DNA from: Candidatus Chloroploca mongolica
GTDB lineage: Bacteria > Chloroflexota > Chloroflexia > Chloroflexales > Chloroflexaceae
Assembly: GCF_004762035.2 (NCBI RefSeq)
Contig: NZ_SIJK02000016.1
Location: forward strand, 52,387-116,386
Length of the DNA stretch: 64,000 nucleotides
Direction: 5' to 3'
Shown one piece after another: positions 55,001 to 64,000 of the stretch. Made by a program: the position numbers and the translations under genes. The first letter of the stretch is position 1, and every line of letters begins with the position of its first letter. A model generated the notes under the pieces. That model did not search any database and had not been told where the DNA came from. It worked only from the letters and a program-made list of their open reading frames with translations.

Positions 55001-57024
55001 GCCCCACGCATCGCTGTGCGGGAACCCTGATACCCCTCACCGAGGACGATGTCTCCCTGGCCCACAATCACTATCGCACCCTGTATCAAAGCATGGAGCC
55101 CATTCCCCTATCCGCTGAAGAGCATACGGCGCAGTGGATCAGCGAAGAGGCGGGGAAGATCCAGGAGCGCTTCATCAATGGGGCGATCAACGTCCTGAGT
55201 TGCTCAACCACCTTTGAACTAGGCGTGGATGTCGGCGATCTCCAGACCGTGTTGATGCGCAACGTCCCACCAACGACGGCCAACTACGTGCAGCGCGCTG
55301 GCCGGGCCGGGCGGCGCACGGACACGGCGGCCTTCGTCGTAACCTATGCGCAGCGGCGCTCGCACGACCTGACTCATTATAGCGAACCGGTGCGCATTGT
55401 CGCGGGGCGGGTCAACCCACCACGCATTACCCTGAGCAACCCCAAAATCGCACGCCGTCATATGCAAGCCGTGCTCATCGCCGCCTTCTTCCGTGAGATG
55501 CACCAGACGCACGGCCGGATCTTTAAGCAGGTAGGCGACTTCTTTCAGCCCGATGACGGACAGACCTCGGGCAGTGACCTGTTACGCACGTTTGCTGAAA
55601 CCCACCCTCAGGCAGTGCAAGCAAGCCTGAGGCGAATTGTCCCCAGCACAGTGCAGGCAGAACTTGGCGTGGAAACGTGGGCTTGGTTACGCACTGACGA
55701 TGGCGATGGTCTGCTCGACCTGGTGGATCTGGTCACGGTGGAACTCGTCGAGGAACTGGAGCGCTACCAAGTGCTCGAGCAAGAGGCTGCAGCGGCGCAA
55801 AAGTACAACCTGAGCAAGCACTACTTGCACGTACGCAACACGATTCGCTGGCGCTCCCTGCTCGGCTTCCTTGGCTCACGCAACATTCTCCCCAAGTATG
55901 GCTTCCCAACCGATCTGGTCGAATTGAAGACCAACCACCTCAGCATTCCCGAGGCCAGCAAGGTCGAACTCCAGCGTGACCTCCGCATTGCCATTGCCGA
56001 ATACGCCCCCGGTGCCGAACTCGTCGCGGCGAAGCGCGTCTGGGTGGGGGCCGGGCTCTACAAACAGCCGCAGAAGGAGTGGCGTAGCTTCAATTACGCC
56101 ATCTGCGCACAGTGTGGTCGATTCCATCTTGGCACTGGCAATCAGGCAAACTTGACCACATGTGCGGCCTGTGGACAGCAACTCCAGACATCATCCCGTT
56201 TCCATGGCACCTTCATCAAACCAGAGTTTGGCTTTGTTGCTGCTGATAAGCCAAAGGCGTCTGGCGAGAGCCGTCCGCGACGGAGTTACGCCTCGCGGGT
56301 CTACTTCGCAGAGTATGCCCCTGGCTCCAACGGGGTGAGGAGCGAGACTGAGCTGACGATCGTGCCCGAACTATCTGGGCCACATGGCATAGTGCAACAA
56401 CGTTACTCACGCTTTGGCCGTCTCGTGCTGGTCAATGCCGGGCCACAGGGACGCGGCTTCCAGATCTGCCAGAGTTGCGGCTACGCCCAGCCTGCTCCGG
56501 AGGCACCCCCAGTAGGGAAGCGCACCCGCAGCAAAGCGAAACAGCCAACCCACAGCCACCTGCTGAAAGGCCACGAGTGCTCCGGCATGCTTCAAACCTA
56601 TCACCTTGGTCATGATTTCCTCACCGATGTGGTTGAGTTACGCTTCTTAGGTACACGGGCAGCCCCCAATCATGACGTACTCTGGCGGTCGCTCGTCTAC
56701 GCGCTCCTCGAAGGAGCGGCGCAGGGCCTTGGTATCCGGCGTGACGATCTTGATGGCACGCTCTACCGGTATACCGCAGGCGCAGCCCCAGCACTGATCC
56801 TCTACGATAATGTCCCTGGCGGCGCGGGACATGTCCAATACATCGCGCAGGAACTTCCCCTCGTGCTTGCGAGCGCCTTCCAGCGTGTTCAGCACGCCTG
56901 TTGCGGCCCTGAGACGAGTTGTTACGAGTGTCTGCGCAACTTCCGTAACCAGCCGTACCACGATCTGCTTCAGCGCGGGGTCGTGCGTGACTTCCTTGCT
57001 GAGGTGATAGAACATCGTTCATGA
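52045..57024 (+). CDS. DEAD/DEAH helicase with C-terminal DUF1998 (MrfA/DruE-like)
   Basis: 1659 residues. SF2 motor: [12 protein letters not shown] near 92, Walker [12 protein letters not shown] near 112, [13 protein letters not shown] near 254, ATSATLGRG near 292, then after a long insertion the second lobe with [11 protein letters not shown] near 1053 and [16 protein letters not shown] near 1082. The insertion carries two Cys clusters ([18 protein letters not shown] near 528 and CGCLRCG near 611). The C-terminus is a DUF1998 domain with [12 protein letters not shown] near 1591 and a Cys cluster ([15 protein letters not shown]) that binds metal in MrfA. Such large helicases drive Druantia (DruE), DISARM and repair systems. 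It follows the sigma gene by 18 bp and overlaps the HARE gene by ATGA, so the three act together. Confidence 0.92.
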   Translation: MQLLHPLHTTDHLRATYLRYLKTIYPFRDPQLRSAFAQALDTPERLVKGPLIEAAPPFQQGRTLEQLVADGVLHAGFGTLCSPPALPWDRPLHLHQEQAVLHAVQHERNVIVATGTGSGKTESFLIPILDHLLREQASGTLAEPGVRALLLYPMNALANDQLKRLRRILANFPAITFGRYTGETEERRDRAEDRFYDQFPGETLHPNELIDREHLREKPPHLLLTNYAMLEYLLLRPEDCSFFDGATGQHWRFIVLDEAHIYDGANGIEIAMLLRRLKERVVGGATGHVRCIATSATLGRGRPDFPAAVQYAANLFGEPFTWDPDKHGHQDVIEASRVPVSELGSIWGEPEPSCYEALRQAVNAAQVCTDLITALDQLEHATTGYLAHTQQREARQMAQQRWQQALVNELPLTVPQGLAQSIDAWCYAILRGDGRLHRLRELLAQQPLLLATAAEQLFPTIPSATEILVALIDLAVRARPDPESLALLPARYHVFARSLEGAFACFNHQEHADGKPHILLSRHESCPECAARVVELASCSRCGATYLVGREQPGPTGARTFDQLTASDALFEGNKAYFLLSSEAADDDEDERAAVGDDLDEQPGEVGHVCGCLRCGTLTAGTQPGCSCGSQALPIALSEVPLNDAGEPKACIECGARTGNTLIYRFLTGQDAPVSVLATALYQHLPPARDEQAQALPGEGRKLLIFSDSRQDAAFFAPYLERTYSHVLQRRLLLKTLQEHRDGPAGLLRLQDVIIPLRKQAEAAQVFRQHQSSIERRSIVATWLQQEFMATDRRMSLEGLGLLAIRLVQPAQWRAPQALLEAPWNLSSDESWILLALLLDTLRQQGVLTIHEDVDITSEHFAPRNYELAVRGHGSSGRQRVLSWVPVRGRNKRLDLLDRLLGQLQPAMDTATRDGIARATLSGIWTHLTEPRSCWQAHLVAKRDKVAGIIYQLSHEFWEYVPAPGASFARCPTCGSVTALNLRGLCPTHRCAGTLIPLTEDDVSLAHNHYRTLYQSMEPIPLSAEEHTAQWISEEAGKIQERFINGAINVLSCSTTFELGVDVGDLQTVLMRNVPPTTANYVQRAGRAGRRTDTAAFVVTYAQRRSHDLTHYSEPVRIVAGRVNPPRITLSNPKIARRHMQAVLIAAFFREMHQTHGRIFKQVGDFFQPDDGQTSGSDLLRTFAETHPQAVQASLRRIVPSTVQAELGVETWAWLRTDDGDGLLDLVDLVTVELVEELERYQVLEQEAAAAQKYNLSKHYLHVRNTIRWRSLLGFLGSRNILPKYGFPTDLVELKTNHLSIPEASKVELQRDLRIAIAEYAPGAELVAAKRVWVGAGLYKQPQKEWRSFNYAICAQCGRFHLGTGNQANLTTCAACGQQLQTSSRFHGTFIKPEFGFVAADKPKASGESRPRRSYASRVYFAEYAPGSNGVRSETELTIVPELSGPHGIVQQRYSRFGRLVLVNAGPQGRGFQICQSCGYAQPAPEAPPVGKRTRSKAKQPTHSHLLKGHECSGMLQTYHLGHDFLTDVVELRFLGTRAAPNHDVLWRSLVYALLEGAAQGLGIRRDDLDGTLYRYTAGAAPALILYDNVPGGAGHVQYIAQELPLVLASAFQRVQHACCGPETSCYECLRNFRNQPYHDLLQRGVVRDFLAEVIEHRS

Positions 57025-57056
57025 GGGAGGCCGTTTCCAAACATGAGGTGAAGGCC

Positions 57057-58109
57057 ATGAAATCTCTTGATGCAGTCTACCAAGTACTTCGCGAAGCTGG
57101 TGAGCCACTCCACGTCGAAGAAATCACCCGTCGCGTGTTGACGCAAGGTCTCTGGAGTACCACAGGGCGTACCCCTGAGTACACTATCAATACGAATCTT
57201 CTCAACGACATCAAACAACATCGGCAACGCTCTCGCTTTCGTCATTTGGGTCATCGCACCTATGCGTTGCAGGTTGTCGCAAACAGCCCAGAAGGATCTC
57301 ATCGCATGAAACCCCAGGAACCAACCCCGGCTCACCAAGAGGATATCGCTGATCTGCCCAGGCATAGGGCTCCTGCCGAACAACCTCGCCGAGAGGTGAC
57401 GGCACATCTTTCGAGTGACTACGGTGTGGTTGAGTCACGGGTTCGGCAGATCTTGACCGACCTCGAACAAGTTCGCGAAGCACTGCTGGCGCTCTCCGAT
57501 GACATCTGGCTGAATATTGACCACAACGATCTCCAGGCCTTAGAGGAAGGGGTAGCTTTTAAGCGCACCTATAACGAGCGTATGGCGGAATTTAATCTAC
57601 ATGCCTCTGAACTTTCGTCGCTCATTCAGCAGTTTACCCATGTGCTGGTTGAAACGCCGATGCCTGCCGAGAAAGGCCGAAATGATGCGGCTGAGAACGA
57701 GCGTATCATCCGCGAGCTTGATCGGGAGACACCCCACGCGCTGGATGAGCAGTTCAGCTACAAACGACCCTATGGCTTCGTGCTGCAAGGGCACGCTTAT
57801 AAAGACATCGTCACCTGGCAGAGTGTGTATAAATTGGTTTGTCTCCTGTTAGCCAAACTTGATCCCGAACACTTTCGTCAACTCCCTGATACCGAAACCT
57901 TTATCACACGACGTGGCAACCGCGACTTCTCGCGCAACCCCAAAGAACTCCGGATGCCCCTGGCACTTGTGCATGGTATCTATGCAGAGTCAAATTACTC
58001 GGCCAATGAGATCGCCAAACGCATTGGCCGGTTGCTTGACACATTTGGAATTGAACGACACGAGTTTGTGATTTATTTGCGTCAGGATCGGGATGCGGGA
58101 TTGGAGTAA
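57057..58109 (+). CDS. HARE-HTH domain protein with conserved C-terminal domain
   Basis: 350 residues from ATG 57057, preceded by GAGGTGAAGG at good spacing; ATG 57021, overlapping the helicase stop as ATGA, adds 12 residues and is also possible. Residues 1-75 are a HARE-HTH (EPLHVEEITRRVL, then INTNLLNDI and FRHLGHRTYAL), the winged-helix domain also found in the RNA polymerase delta subunit and in some restriction proteins. A helical middle (130-220) leads to a C-terminal domain with YGFVLQGHAYKDIVTWQSVY and SNYSANEIAKRIGRLLDTFG, seen in proteins of unknown function. It is expected to be the DNA- or polymerase-binding partner of the helicase and sigma protein. Confidence 0.8.
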   Translation: MKSLDAVYQVLREAGEPLHVEEITRRVLTQGLWSTTGRTPEYTINTNLLNDIKQHRQRSRFRHLGHRTYALQVVANSPEGSHRMKPQEPTPAHQEDIADLPRHRAPAEQPRREVTAHLSSDYGVVESRVRQILTDLEQVREALLALSDDIWLNIDHNDLQALEEGVAFKRTYNERMAEFNLHASELSSLIQQFTHVLVETPMPAEKGRNDAAENERIIRELDRETPHALDEQFSYKRPYGFVLQGHAYKDIVTWQSVYKLVCLLLAKLDPEHFRQLPDTETFITRRGNRDFSRNPKELRMPLALVHGIYAESNYSANEIAKRIGRLLDTFGIERHEFVIYLRQDRDAGLE

Positions 58110-58593
58110 GCCAACAACCGCATTGGGGGCGCTCCGACATATCAACGGGCCCCCGAGAGAAATGGAACGGAATCTAACGCACGGGCGCGGTTTCGATGAT
58201 CAGCCCTGATCGTCCCCAACATCCCGACCGCACCGCAGGCCACGCAATCGGATCGTCGCGCCGCCCTGTGCCACCCGACGATCCGACCACGCCCCCCTGC
58301 GCCCGCTGCCCTTCCCCGCAGCGACGCACGGGTGTGCGGGCTGGGGGCGGGCGAGGTGGTAAAATAGGTCGTGAGAAGGGCAGCTTTGGACACCTAGACC
58401 GTTTCTTCCGGTATCACGGATAACAACGGCGAATTGAGTGACATCTCTACCTTCACCGATCTTCGCGGCATTTCCAATCTGAGTTCGGAGCAATGATAGC
58501 ACAGGCCAGCGTTTTTCAGGCATCCCGAGCATAGAAGCCTTCGAAGATCGGGTTCGCCAGCGGTATCCGACTTGCGGAAGAGCTAGGGCTAAA

Positions 58594-58628
58594 CTGAAAA
58601 TGGGGGAACGTGGTTCCCCCATTTTCAG
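58594..58628. terminator. Perfect 16-bp hairpin, likely terminator or repeat end
   Basis: CTGAAAATGGGGGAAC and its complement are separated by GTG; imperfect pairing extends to 58585-58637 (AGGGCT/AGCCCT). It stands about 480 bp after the HARE-HTH gene without a U-tract, so it may be a mobile-repeat remnant instead of a terminator. Confidence 0.45.
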
Positions 58629-58870
58629 CGTAGCCCTGGCGGAAAAGCCAAGGTACTTGACACATTCCGAACTGCGCTATATCCTCGACCCGCACAATGT
58701 GTATGAGCCAGACTTCCCTGGTGCGACGTTCCGGGTGCTAAAGGAGAAAGAGACGAAGCTCTACGGCGAGTACTGCACGCGACAGTTGGTGCTGGAGGTG
58801 TGGGATGAGGGATGAGTGCGGAAGGGCAAAGACATTGTGGCCTTTGTGCCTCTAAGTCATACGGTACACC

Positions 58871-58975
58871 GTGCGCATTCGCGCATTCGTAGTCTATTCG
58901 TGGTCGGCAGCACATGCATCGAAGGACAACAACCACAAAGACACGCAGGACACAAAGATGCCTTCCAATTGCCCG
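58871..58975 (+). repeat. Dispersed repeat upstream of the GAF gene
   Basis: GTGCGCATTCGCGCATTC, TGGTCGGCAGCAC and AACCACAAAGACAC occur in the same order as at 62659-62740 downstream of the gene. Confidence 0.75.
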
Positions 58976-59014
58976 ACCTTTGTACCCTTTGTGCCTTTAA
59001 GGAGAAGATCGGGA

Positions 59015-62000
59015 ATGCAACCTCAAGAGACTGCGACATCAAAACCCGAGAAGGGACAGCTTTCGGGAATTCTATTCATCGACCGCTCTGGTACCGACGA
59101 AACCTACCGCGATATTCATCAACAGGCGCTTCAACAGTTGCGCGCTAATGCAAACTTTTCTGTGAGAGAGGTAGATTCATTCGGCAAGGCAGAAGGAATC
59201 CTCCGCGACGAAAATGATCAGCCTTTCAGCATTGTTGTGCTCTGGCTTAGCGCTGATCGGCAGCAAGAGTGGCATCAGATCTTCCTTCTTTTGGAAAACG
59301 TCGAACATGAGATACGGGTGATCGTCGTCTTTGGCTTTGACGGTGACACACAGGAGCCCGCCCGCGAGGTCATGTTGCGTGACGCCTACGCCTTCGCCTG
59401 CCCCTTCAACCCTACCGTACTCAGTGCGTATATCGAAGCTGGTGATCTCTTTGTGCAGAGCACCCGGCAGCTCAGCATCATTGAGAGCCGGCTCTGGACT
59501 GAAACAAAAGAGGTTCAAGACATCGTCGACATCACGCTAGCAGAGCTTCGCACCAACTCTTTCATCGGATACTCTCGGGCAACGATCGACTTGATCGACC
59601 CTCATGATAACAAGCGCTACTCACTGAAGCGAGATAACTACTCAAGGCAGAATCGGGAAATGAAGTATGACCTCAACGAAGATATGCTTATTCAGCGCGT
59701 CTGCGATGAAGGTGTGGTGATAATAAGTGACCTCAAGCGCCTCCGCGAGCAACCTGAACAATTGCGCGAGATTGGATGGGAAGACACAAGCTCAACTAGT
59801 GATATCTGCTCGTGGATTGGCATGGTTTTGGAGCATAAAGGCGAGCCAATTGGCTTGATCACTCTTGATCATCTGACTCCAGGACACTATGGTCGCTATG
59901 GTGATCGGGTCGTCCGCTATCTGGACATCTTTCGAAGAATCGTTGGTGAAGCACTCACCGGTTTCTTTGAACAGCGTAACGCTCGTATCTTGACCGAGGC
60001 GATTGCTGCTGTTAGCCAGGAGCTTGAAGGATGTGAAGTGCTTCGCCGCATGTTAAAGGTCATTTGTGATGGCATTAGCCAAAAGAACTGCAACTGCACC
60101 TTTTTCCGTGTTGAGTCATCAATCGAAAATGACGAGACGTACTTACGCGCCTGGGTTCGAGCTAATGACATCCCACACTCACCCGAGCCTAAAGAGACAG
60201 AGGGTCGCATCTTCAAGCGTGGTGAGGCTTTGGCAGGCAACGTTCTTGCGGATGGAAAGAGTCGCATTGTAGGTCATGCGCTGGAACATGCTGAATTTCG
60301 CGCCACGCCGTACCTGTCCGGGGTGGATCTGTCGATGTTGCTAGTTCCCATGTATATTGGAGCGCCAGACTCTGAATACTACCAGATTATTGGTGTAATC
60401 AGCGCCTATGTCCCAAATCAGACGGATGCGTTTACCCCATACGACCGTGATCTCGTCGAGTCTATCACGCGCCAAGTCGCTTTAACAATCCAGCGTACTC
60501 TCGTGTTGGAAAACATTGCCGTCGTCAGTGCTGAAATCAATCGAATGTTGCGCGGTGGAGACATAGAAACCATTCTGCGTAACATCTGCGAGCATACACT
60601 GCGGGCAACCACAGCAACCGAAGCGGTTATTCATCGCCTGCAGCCTGCAAACCTTGATGCACCCAATGATCACAAAGTTCTTATCAAAGATTACTGGTAC
60701 CCTAGAGGCGGGTTTCGTGAAGAGCCCCGCCTAGACGGCACTGGGGCAACTGATGCTGTGTTACGCAGTGATAAGCAGCTGACTCGGTTTTCAGTAGTCC
60801 ATGAAAAAGATGACCGGCTCGCGACAGACTTAGTCAAGCGCGGTGTGAAGCATGTGCTCGGGGTTCGCCTAGAGATAGATGAGGGGAAGGACAAAGAATT
60901 CATCGGGGTACTGTTTCTGCATAAGTATGCGCGGGAACCCTTCACTGCTGTAGAAGAGTTGGCCGTGAGCTTATTTGCAAATGAAGCCGCAAATGCTATT
61001 CACACACTCGAGATTTTCTCAGGTCTGAAGATCTGGTCGCGGGGAAACGAGAAGCTAATTAAGGCAATTCGCAGTATCATCCGAACACGCAACCGAGCCG
61101 AGATCTTGCACAATATCGTTCTGCAGGCTCACGACCTTGTAAAGGCCAGCTTTAGCTATATTACATTACGCAACGAGCACGGAACCTTCGAGTTTCAGGC
61201 CGCCTGGCCGGAGTGGGTTGACTCCGAATTGCGAGAGAAGATTGGATATTTCGATTATGTTGAAGGAAGCCCGAAGCGTGAGCGACGCAAGGGGATAACG
61301 GCGCTCGCGGCTCGGGACAAACGATCCTATCTAATCGAAGATATCAAGCGTGAACTTAAGAACGCTAACACCGAAGTCAGCCGTGAATACATCGACTTTG
61401 GTTTGGATAGCGGCTGCGAGTTAGCTGTTCCAATCATTGCTGGCGACGAAGTGCTTGGGGTGATCAACCTTGAGCATAAAGAGGCCCACGCCCTAACCAG
61501 AGTGCATCAGGAAGTCATTGAACTGTTTGCAGAACAGGCTGCGAGCGCTTTGCAGAAGGCTAAAGATTATGAGGAAAATCAGCTGCTCAACGAACGCTTG
61601 GCCCGACTGCTTAGCACGCTTCAAGAGATCACGCACTCTAGATCTGACGCAATTCTAGCTCAATTTCTCGCCTTGACTCCTGAAGCAGTGGGGGCTGAAG
61701 CGATGATCTGGATGCCGATCACGAATCTGCCCAATTCAAGAGCCCCTCAACAGGAGCAAATTACTCCCAACGATCTAGACAAATCAAAGCTCCAGTTCAA
61801 AAAAGATGAGATTGTCACCAACTCGCACTACTACTATAGCCAGATCCCGCGTCTGACTGAGGTCGATTCAATCTCCGAACAAGTCTTCAAGAATCACAAA
61901 AGCGAGTGGATGTGCAGTTCCGCTCAAGAACAACCAGCGAATGGGGCTAACGGGTCAATTCTGCCTCCGTTCATTGGCGAGAGGGGCGTGCATACCGCGC

Positions 62001-62605
62001 TCTGTCTGCCGCTTTTGGTCCAACAGGAGTGCATAGGCGTTGTTTGGTTGGACTTCGGCAAAAAGCCGCCGCGAGTCCCGCTTAACACCGAACTGATCGC
62101 GATCTTGCAGATTTATGTCAATCAGGTTGCTTTGGCTTACACCAATGCAAGAAACACGAGACTGCTTCGCGAAAGCGTCCAACAGGCGCACACCGGCATT
62201 ACCAACGAGATGAACAATCATTATGGAGAGGTACGCTTACAATCCCTAGCATACTTCATCGTTGCACTCCTGTCATCGGTGGTGGGCGCTGGCCTCGTAC
62301 TTTATGGTGGCTGGCAGTTTTTCGCTAATGCGGGAACCGATGCTCAGTGGGCCGGATTGCTTACGGCTGTCGTTGGAGTTATTACTGAGGCCGTAGGAAT
62401 TTTTGTATACGCGCAGGCTAAAGCGGCCCATGAGCGTATGGATCGCTATCACCAAGAGCTTTATCGGCTACGTCAATTTGACATTCTCCTCCTGGCTGCC
62501 GAGCAACTTCAGTCTGATGTCGAGATCGAAGCCAAACGTGCGATCATTGGCGGGGCACTGACCCACTGGCTGGCCTACACCCCTCCGGAGCATAACGAGT
62601 CGTAA
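59015..62605 (+). CDS. Multi-GAF sensor protein with C-terminal TRADD-N-associated membrane domain
   Basis: 1196 residues from ATG 59015 (AAGGAG upstream); the longer frame to 58871 is a repeat. Residues 15-150 look like a receiver-like or Rossmann domain (GILFIDRSG, FSIVVLWLS, IRVIVVFGFD). At least four GAF-type domains follow (about 155-330, 335-520, 535-690, 695-860 and probably 890-1055), with SWIGMVLEHKGEPIGLITLD and ELAVPIIAGDEVLGVINLEH as the clearest motifs. The C-terminus has two transmembrane helices (near 1075-1100 and 1112-1134) followed by MDRYHQELYRLRQFDILLLA, matching the two-helix domain known to accompany TRADD-N in cyanobacterial conflict proteins. It probably senses small molecules and signals at the membrane. 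No kinase or cyclase domain is present. Confidence 0.85.
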   Translation: MQPQETATSKPEKGQLSGILFIDRSGTDETYRDIHQQALQQLRANANFSVREVDSFGKAEGILRDENDQPFSIVVLWLSADRQQEWHQIFLLLENVEHEIRVIVVFGFDGDTQEPAREVMLRDAYAFACPFNPTVLSAYIEAGDLFVQSTRQLSIIESRLWTETKEVQDIVDITLAELRTNSFIGYSRATIDLIDPHDNKRYSLKRDNYSRQNREMKYDLNEDMLIQRVCDEGVVIISDLKRLREQPEQLREIGWEDTSSTSDICSWIGMVLEHKGEPIGLITLDHLTPGHYGRYGDRVVRYLDIFRRIVGEALTGFFEQRNARILTEAIAAVSQELEGCEVLRRMLKVICDGISQKNCNCTFFRVESSIENDETYLRAWVRANDIPHSPEPKETEGRIFKRGEALAGNVLADGKSRIVGHALEHAEFRATPYLSGVDLSMLLVPMYIGAPDSEYYQIIGVISAYVPNQTDAFTPYDRDLVESITRQVALTIQRTLVLENIAVVSAEINRMLRGGDIETILRNICEHTLRATTATEAVIHRLQPANLDAPNDHKVLIKDYWYPRGGFREEPRLDGTGATDAVLRSDKQLTRFSVVHEKDDRLATDLVKRGVKHVLGVRLEIDEGKDKEFIGVLFLHKYAREPFTAVEELAVSLFANEAANAIHTLEIFSGLKIWSRGNEKLIKAIRSIIRTRNRAEILHNIVLQAHDLVKASFSYITLRNEHGTFEFQAAWPEWVDSELREKIGYFDYVEGSPKRERRKGITALAARDKRSYLIEDIKRELKNANTEVSREYIDFGLDSGCELAVPIIAGDEVLGVINLEHKEAHALTRVHQEVIELFAEQAASALQKAKDYEENQLLNERLARLLSTLQEITHSRSDAILAQFLALTPEAVGAEAMIWMPITNLPNSRAPQQEQITPNDLDKSKLQFKKDEIVTNSHYYYSQIPRLTEVDSISEQVFKNHKSEWMCSSAQEQPANGANGSILPPFIGERGVHTALCLPLLVQQECIGVVWLDFGKKPPRVPLNTELIAILQIYVNQVALAYTNARNTRLLRESVQQAHTGITNEMNNHYGEVRLQSLAYFIVALLSSVVGAGLVLYGGWQFFANAGTDAQWAGLLTAVVGVITEAVGIFVYAQAKAAHERMDRYHQELYRLRQFDILLLAAEQLQSDVEIEAKRAIIGGALTHWLAYTPPEHNES

Positions 62606-63521
62606 CGTGAAGCACTGCACCGCGCGAGGATGGCTCGCTCTTCACGTCCGCAGACGCTGTGCACATTCGCACATTCTTGGTCGGCAGCACCTGTGGCGAA
62701 GGCCAGCAACCACAGAGACACCGAAGCACGGAGTCCGAACACCTACTATCCTCAGTGTCTCTGTGGTGAAACGCCGTACCTCGGTGCCTCTGTGGTGCAA
62801 AACATAAGGATCTATCTAGGGGTATGGCAACGATTCGTGCGACATCGCGCCATTTGCGAGATTTCGCCCGTTCTGATGCGACATAGCTCTATGGCCACGC
62901 CCAGTTCTGGATGCTAGAGAAGGCACCTTCTCTGGTAAAGCGGGTGATCCTGATGGTCTTCACATGATGGAGCGAGCGATTGTCTTCACCCGAAACCATT
63001 GCATGCACTCCAGGGCACGGAAGTTGGAATTGGGCCAAATAGACCCTGACCCGCGCTTCGTGTCACCAGCCGCATGAAGCTGTACCGTCGCACAAGGTGG
63101 ACAGCGTGAACCCTCGGATGTCATCCAGCATGGTCGTACTGTGACCAGGTGGCAGTGACGAGCACAGCTCATTGCATCGATAGACCGCGTCCCCTTGTGA
63201 TTCAGATGCAGCACCGACCACGCATCGTGTACCAAGATCGGACGAAAAACTTGTGCCGGAAAGCCCCAGGCTGAAGCCAAACCCGTAAAACCACGTTCGA
63301 TTGAGGATGAAAGACGTTCACGTTGTCCCTTCATGGGGCTGGTGACACGAACCTCGGATCAAGGCAGCGCCCGTACATACCTCCCTGACAACCGAACATA
63401 CCCCCTGACAACCGAACACCCCCGCCGTCCACCGCGCCAAGCAGCGCGGTGAGCAGCGGGGGTGCGTGGACACCAGGGAACGATCACGGCAGGGTCGCGC
63501 CCCCGCCCACACAGTGCGTGC
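62606..63521. other. Intergenic region with repeat and possible transposase debris
   Basis: 916 bp. The left part holds the second copy of the flanking repeat (62659-62800). The stretch 62960-63334 has a minus-strand open frame with LVHDAWSVLHL, faintly like IS66-type transposases, but no complete domain. The rest shows nothing recognisable. Confidence 0.45.
62659..62800 (+). repeat. Dispersed palindromic repeat downstream of the GAF gene
   Basis: Its first 80 bp match 58871-58950 in order. It also contains an imperfect palindrome: ACCACAGAGACACCGAAG near 62709 against the complement of CTCGGTGCCTCTGTGGTG near 62780. Confidence 0.75.
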
Positions 63522-64000
63522 TCAGCGCCGCCCAGGGCGGCGCGTGGCCGCCGCCCGTTGGAGCACCCGCCCCAACGCCTGCGGCAACGTGCGCAGCCGC
63601 GCCACCGCGAGCGTGTCCGCGGCGCCAAAGATGCCCTCCAGCCGTTCCAGATGTTCCTGCGGGCCGACATACACGCCCACCACGAGCGTGCCCTGGCGCC
63701 GCACCGTCGCGACCGTCGCGGCGACCATGGTCGGCGGTTCGTCCGTGGGCACCCCATCGTGCAGATACAGGATCAGGCGGGTCGCTTCGGGTCGCCCCAT
63801 CAGCATGGCCTGCGCCGCCTGTAGCGACGCACTGGCACGCTCCGCCGTACTGTCGCCATACAACCCGGCGATCAGGGCTTTCGGGCCTTCCGCCTGCGCC
63901 GGCGTTGTCCACGTGCGCAGCCAGGTGACCGGCTGATGCGGGCGATTGAACGGCCGTCCCCGTTCGTCCGGGCGCAGGTCATGCACGCGCTCGCCCAGAT
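63522..64000 (-). CDS. von Willebrand factor A domain protein, C-terminal part (start outside window)
   Basis: The frame is open to base 64000; a GTG at 63986 is not a credible start because codons continue upstream (LGER). The visible 159 residues show part of a VWA fold: GLYGDSTAERASASL (the threonine metal-site loop), RLILYLHDGVPTDEPP (the late Asp strand), then TLVVGVYVGP. Together with the general length this resembles the VWA domain of CobT/NorD-type or MoxR-associated proteins that work with AAA ATPases. GC content is very high (about 68 percent), more than its neighbours. The partner genes lie beyond the window. Confidence 0.7.
   Translation of the reverse strand, partial: LGERVHDLRPDERGRPFNRPHQPVTWLRTWTTPAQAEGPKALIAGLYGDSTAERASASLQAAQAMLMGRPEATRLILYLHDGVPTDEPPTMVAATVATVRRQGTLVVGVYVGPQEHLERLEGIFGAADTLAVARLRTLPQALGRVLQRAAATRRPGRR

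Larger units (their letters stand above)
58110..59014. other. Intergenic region with hairpin and dispersed repeat
   Basis: 905 bp. It contains a strong hairpin (58594-58628), a short uncharacterised frame (58600-58815) that I do not accept as a gene, and a dispersed repeat (58871-58975) that extends the GAF reading frame falsely. AAGGAG at 58999-59004 serves the ATG at 59015. Confidence 0.5.

Noticed and set aside
58600..58815. 71-codon frame after the HARE-HTH gene
   Set aside because: Starts inside a hairpin, has no ribosome site and no recognisable motif; it could be a gene fragment but I cannot support it.
58871..59014. Longer N-terminus of the GAF protein
   Set aside because: This stretch is a dispersed repeat also present at 62659; the ATG at 59015 has its own AAGGAG site.

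Overview
The window is about 64 kb of GC-rich bacterial DNA. It looks like part of a filamentous, multicellular-type bacterium of the Chloroflexota (Chloroflexus/Roseiflexus/Herpetosiphon-like). That assignment is inference. It rests on the density of STAND NTPases with TPR arrays, CHAT proteases, a Pro-Thr-Ser linker surface protein, a TRADD-N-associated membrane domain and palindromic GCGCCTTTGCG-type repeats. No rRNA, tRNA or CRISPR array was seen. Nearly everything resembles a conflict/defence island, with many genes joined by 4-bp ATGA overlaps.

Layout. 1-882: AT-rich 3' end of a NACHT-type membrane NTPase. 1064-5817 (minus): two overlapping NB-ARC/TPR genes. 5985-13339: a block bounded by imperfect direct repeats, holding an AAA ATPase, the internally deleted remains of its partner, and a Wadjet (JetABCD) anti-plasmid system whose SMC-like JetC carries a one-base frameshift near its end. 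13343-16078: a secreted/membrane coiled-coil protein. 16147-25144 (minus): a 2665-residue methyltransferase-RecQ-helical repeat protein next to a DUF1848 radical-SAM-like protein.

25414-45113: a type I restriction-modification locus (HsdM, DUF433, HsdS, HsdR, YgjP-like peptidase, all on minus). Woven into it are two copies, in opposite orientation, of a three-gene cassette: CHAT protease-STAND-TPR protein, TIR-like protein with a Cys-rich tail, and a three-helix membrane protein. One copy lies inside the hsd operon between hsdS and hsdR. The other faces it from the far side of hsdR. This cassette is the best candidate in the window for an undescribed system: a TPR-sensing STAND switch, a caspase-like protease, a TIR-like protein and a membrane effector.

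45266-46144: a surface protein with a TSTPAP linker. 46499-58109: an apparent operon of a giant sigma-70 fusion (about 1050 residues of unknown domain followed by a full sigma factor), a DUF1998 helicase of the MrfA/DruE type, and a HARE-HTH protein. The sigma gene is split by an IS4-family element with a 12-bp target duplication. Two of the three proteins carry RNA-polymerase-type domains, which suggests a transcription-linked helicase defence system, possibly a Druantia relative. 59015-62605: a multi-GAF sensor ending in a two-helix TRADD-N-associated domain, flanked by related dispersed repeats. 63522-64000: the C-terminal part of a von Willebrand A protein running off the window.

All family assignments come from reading motifs by eye. 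No database search was run.
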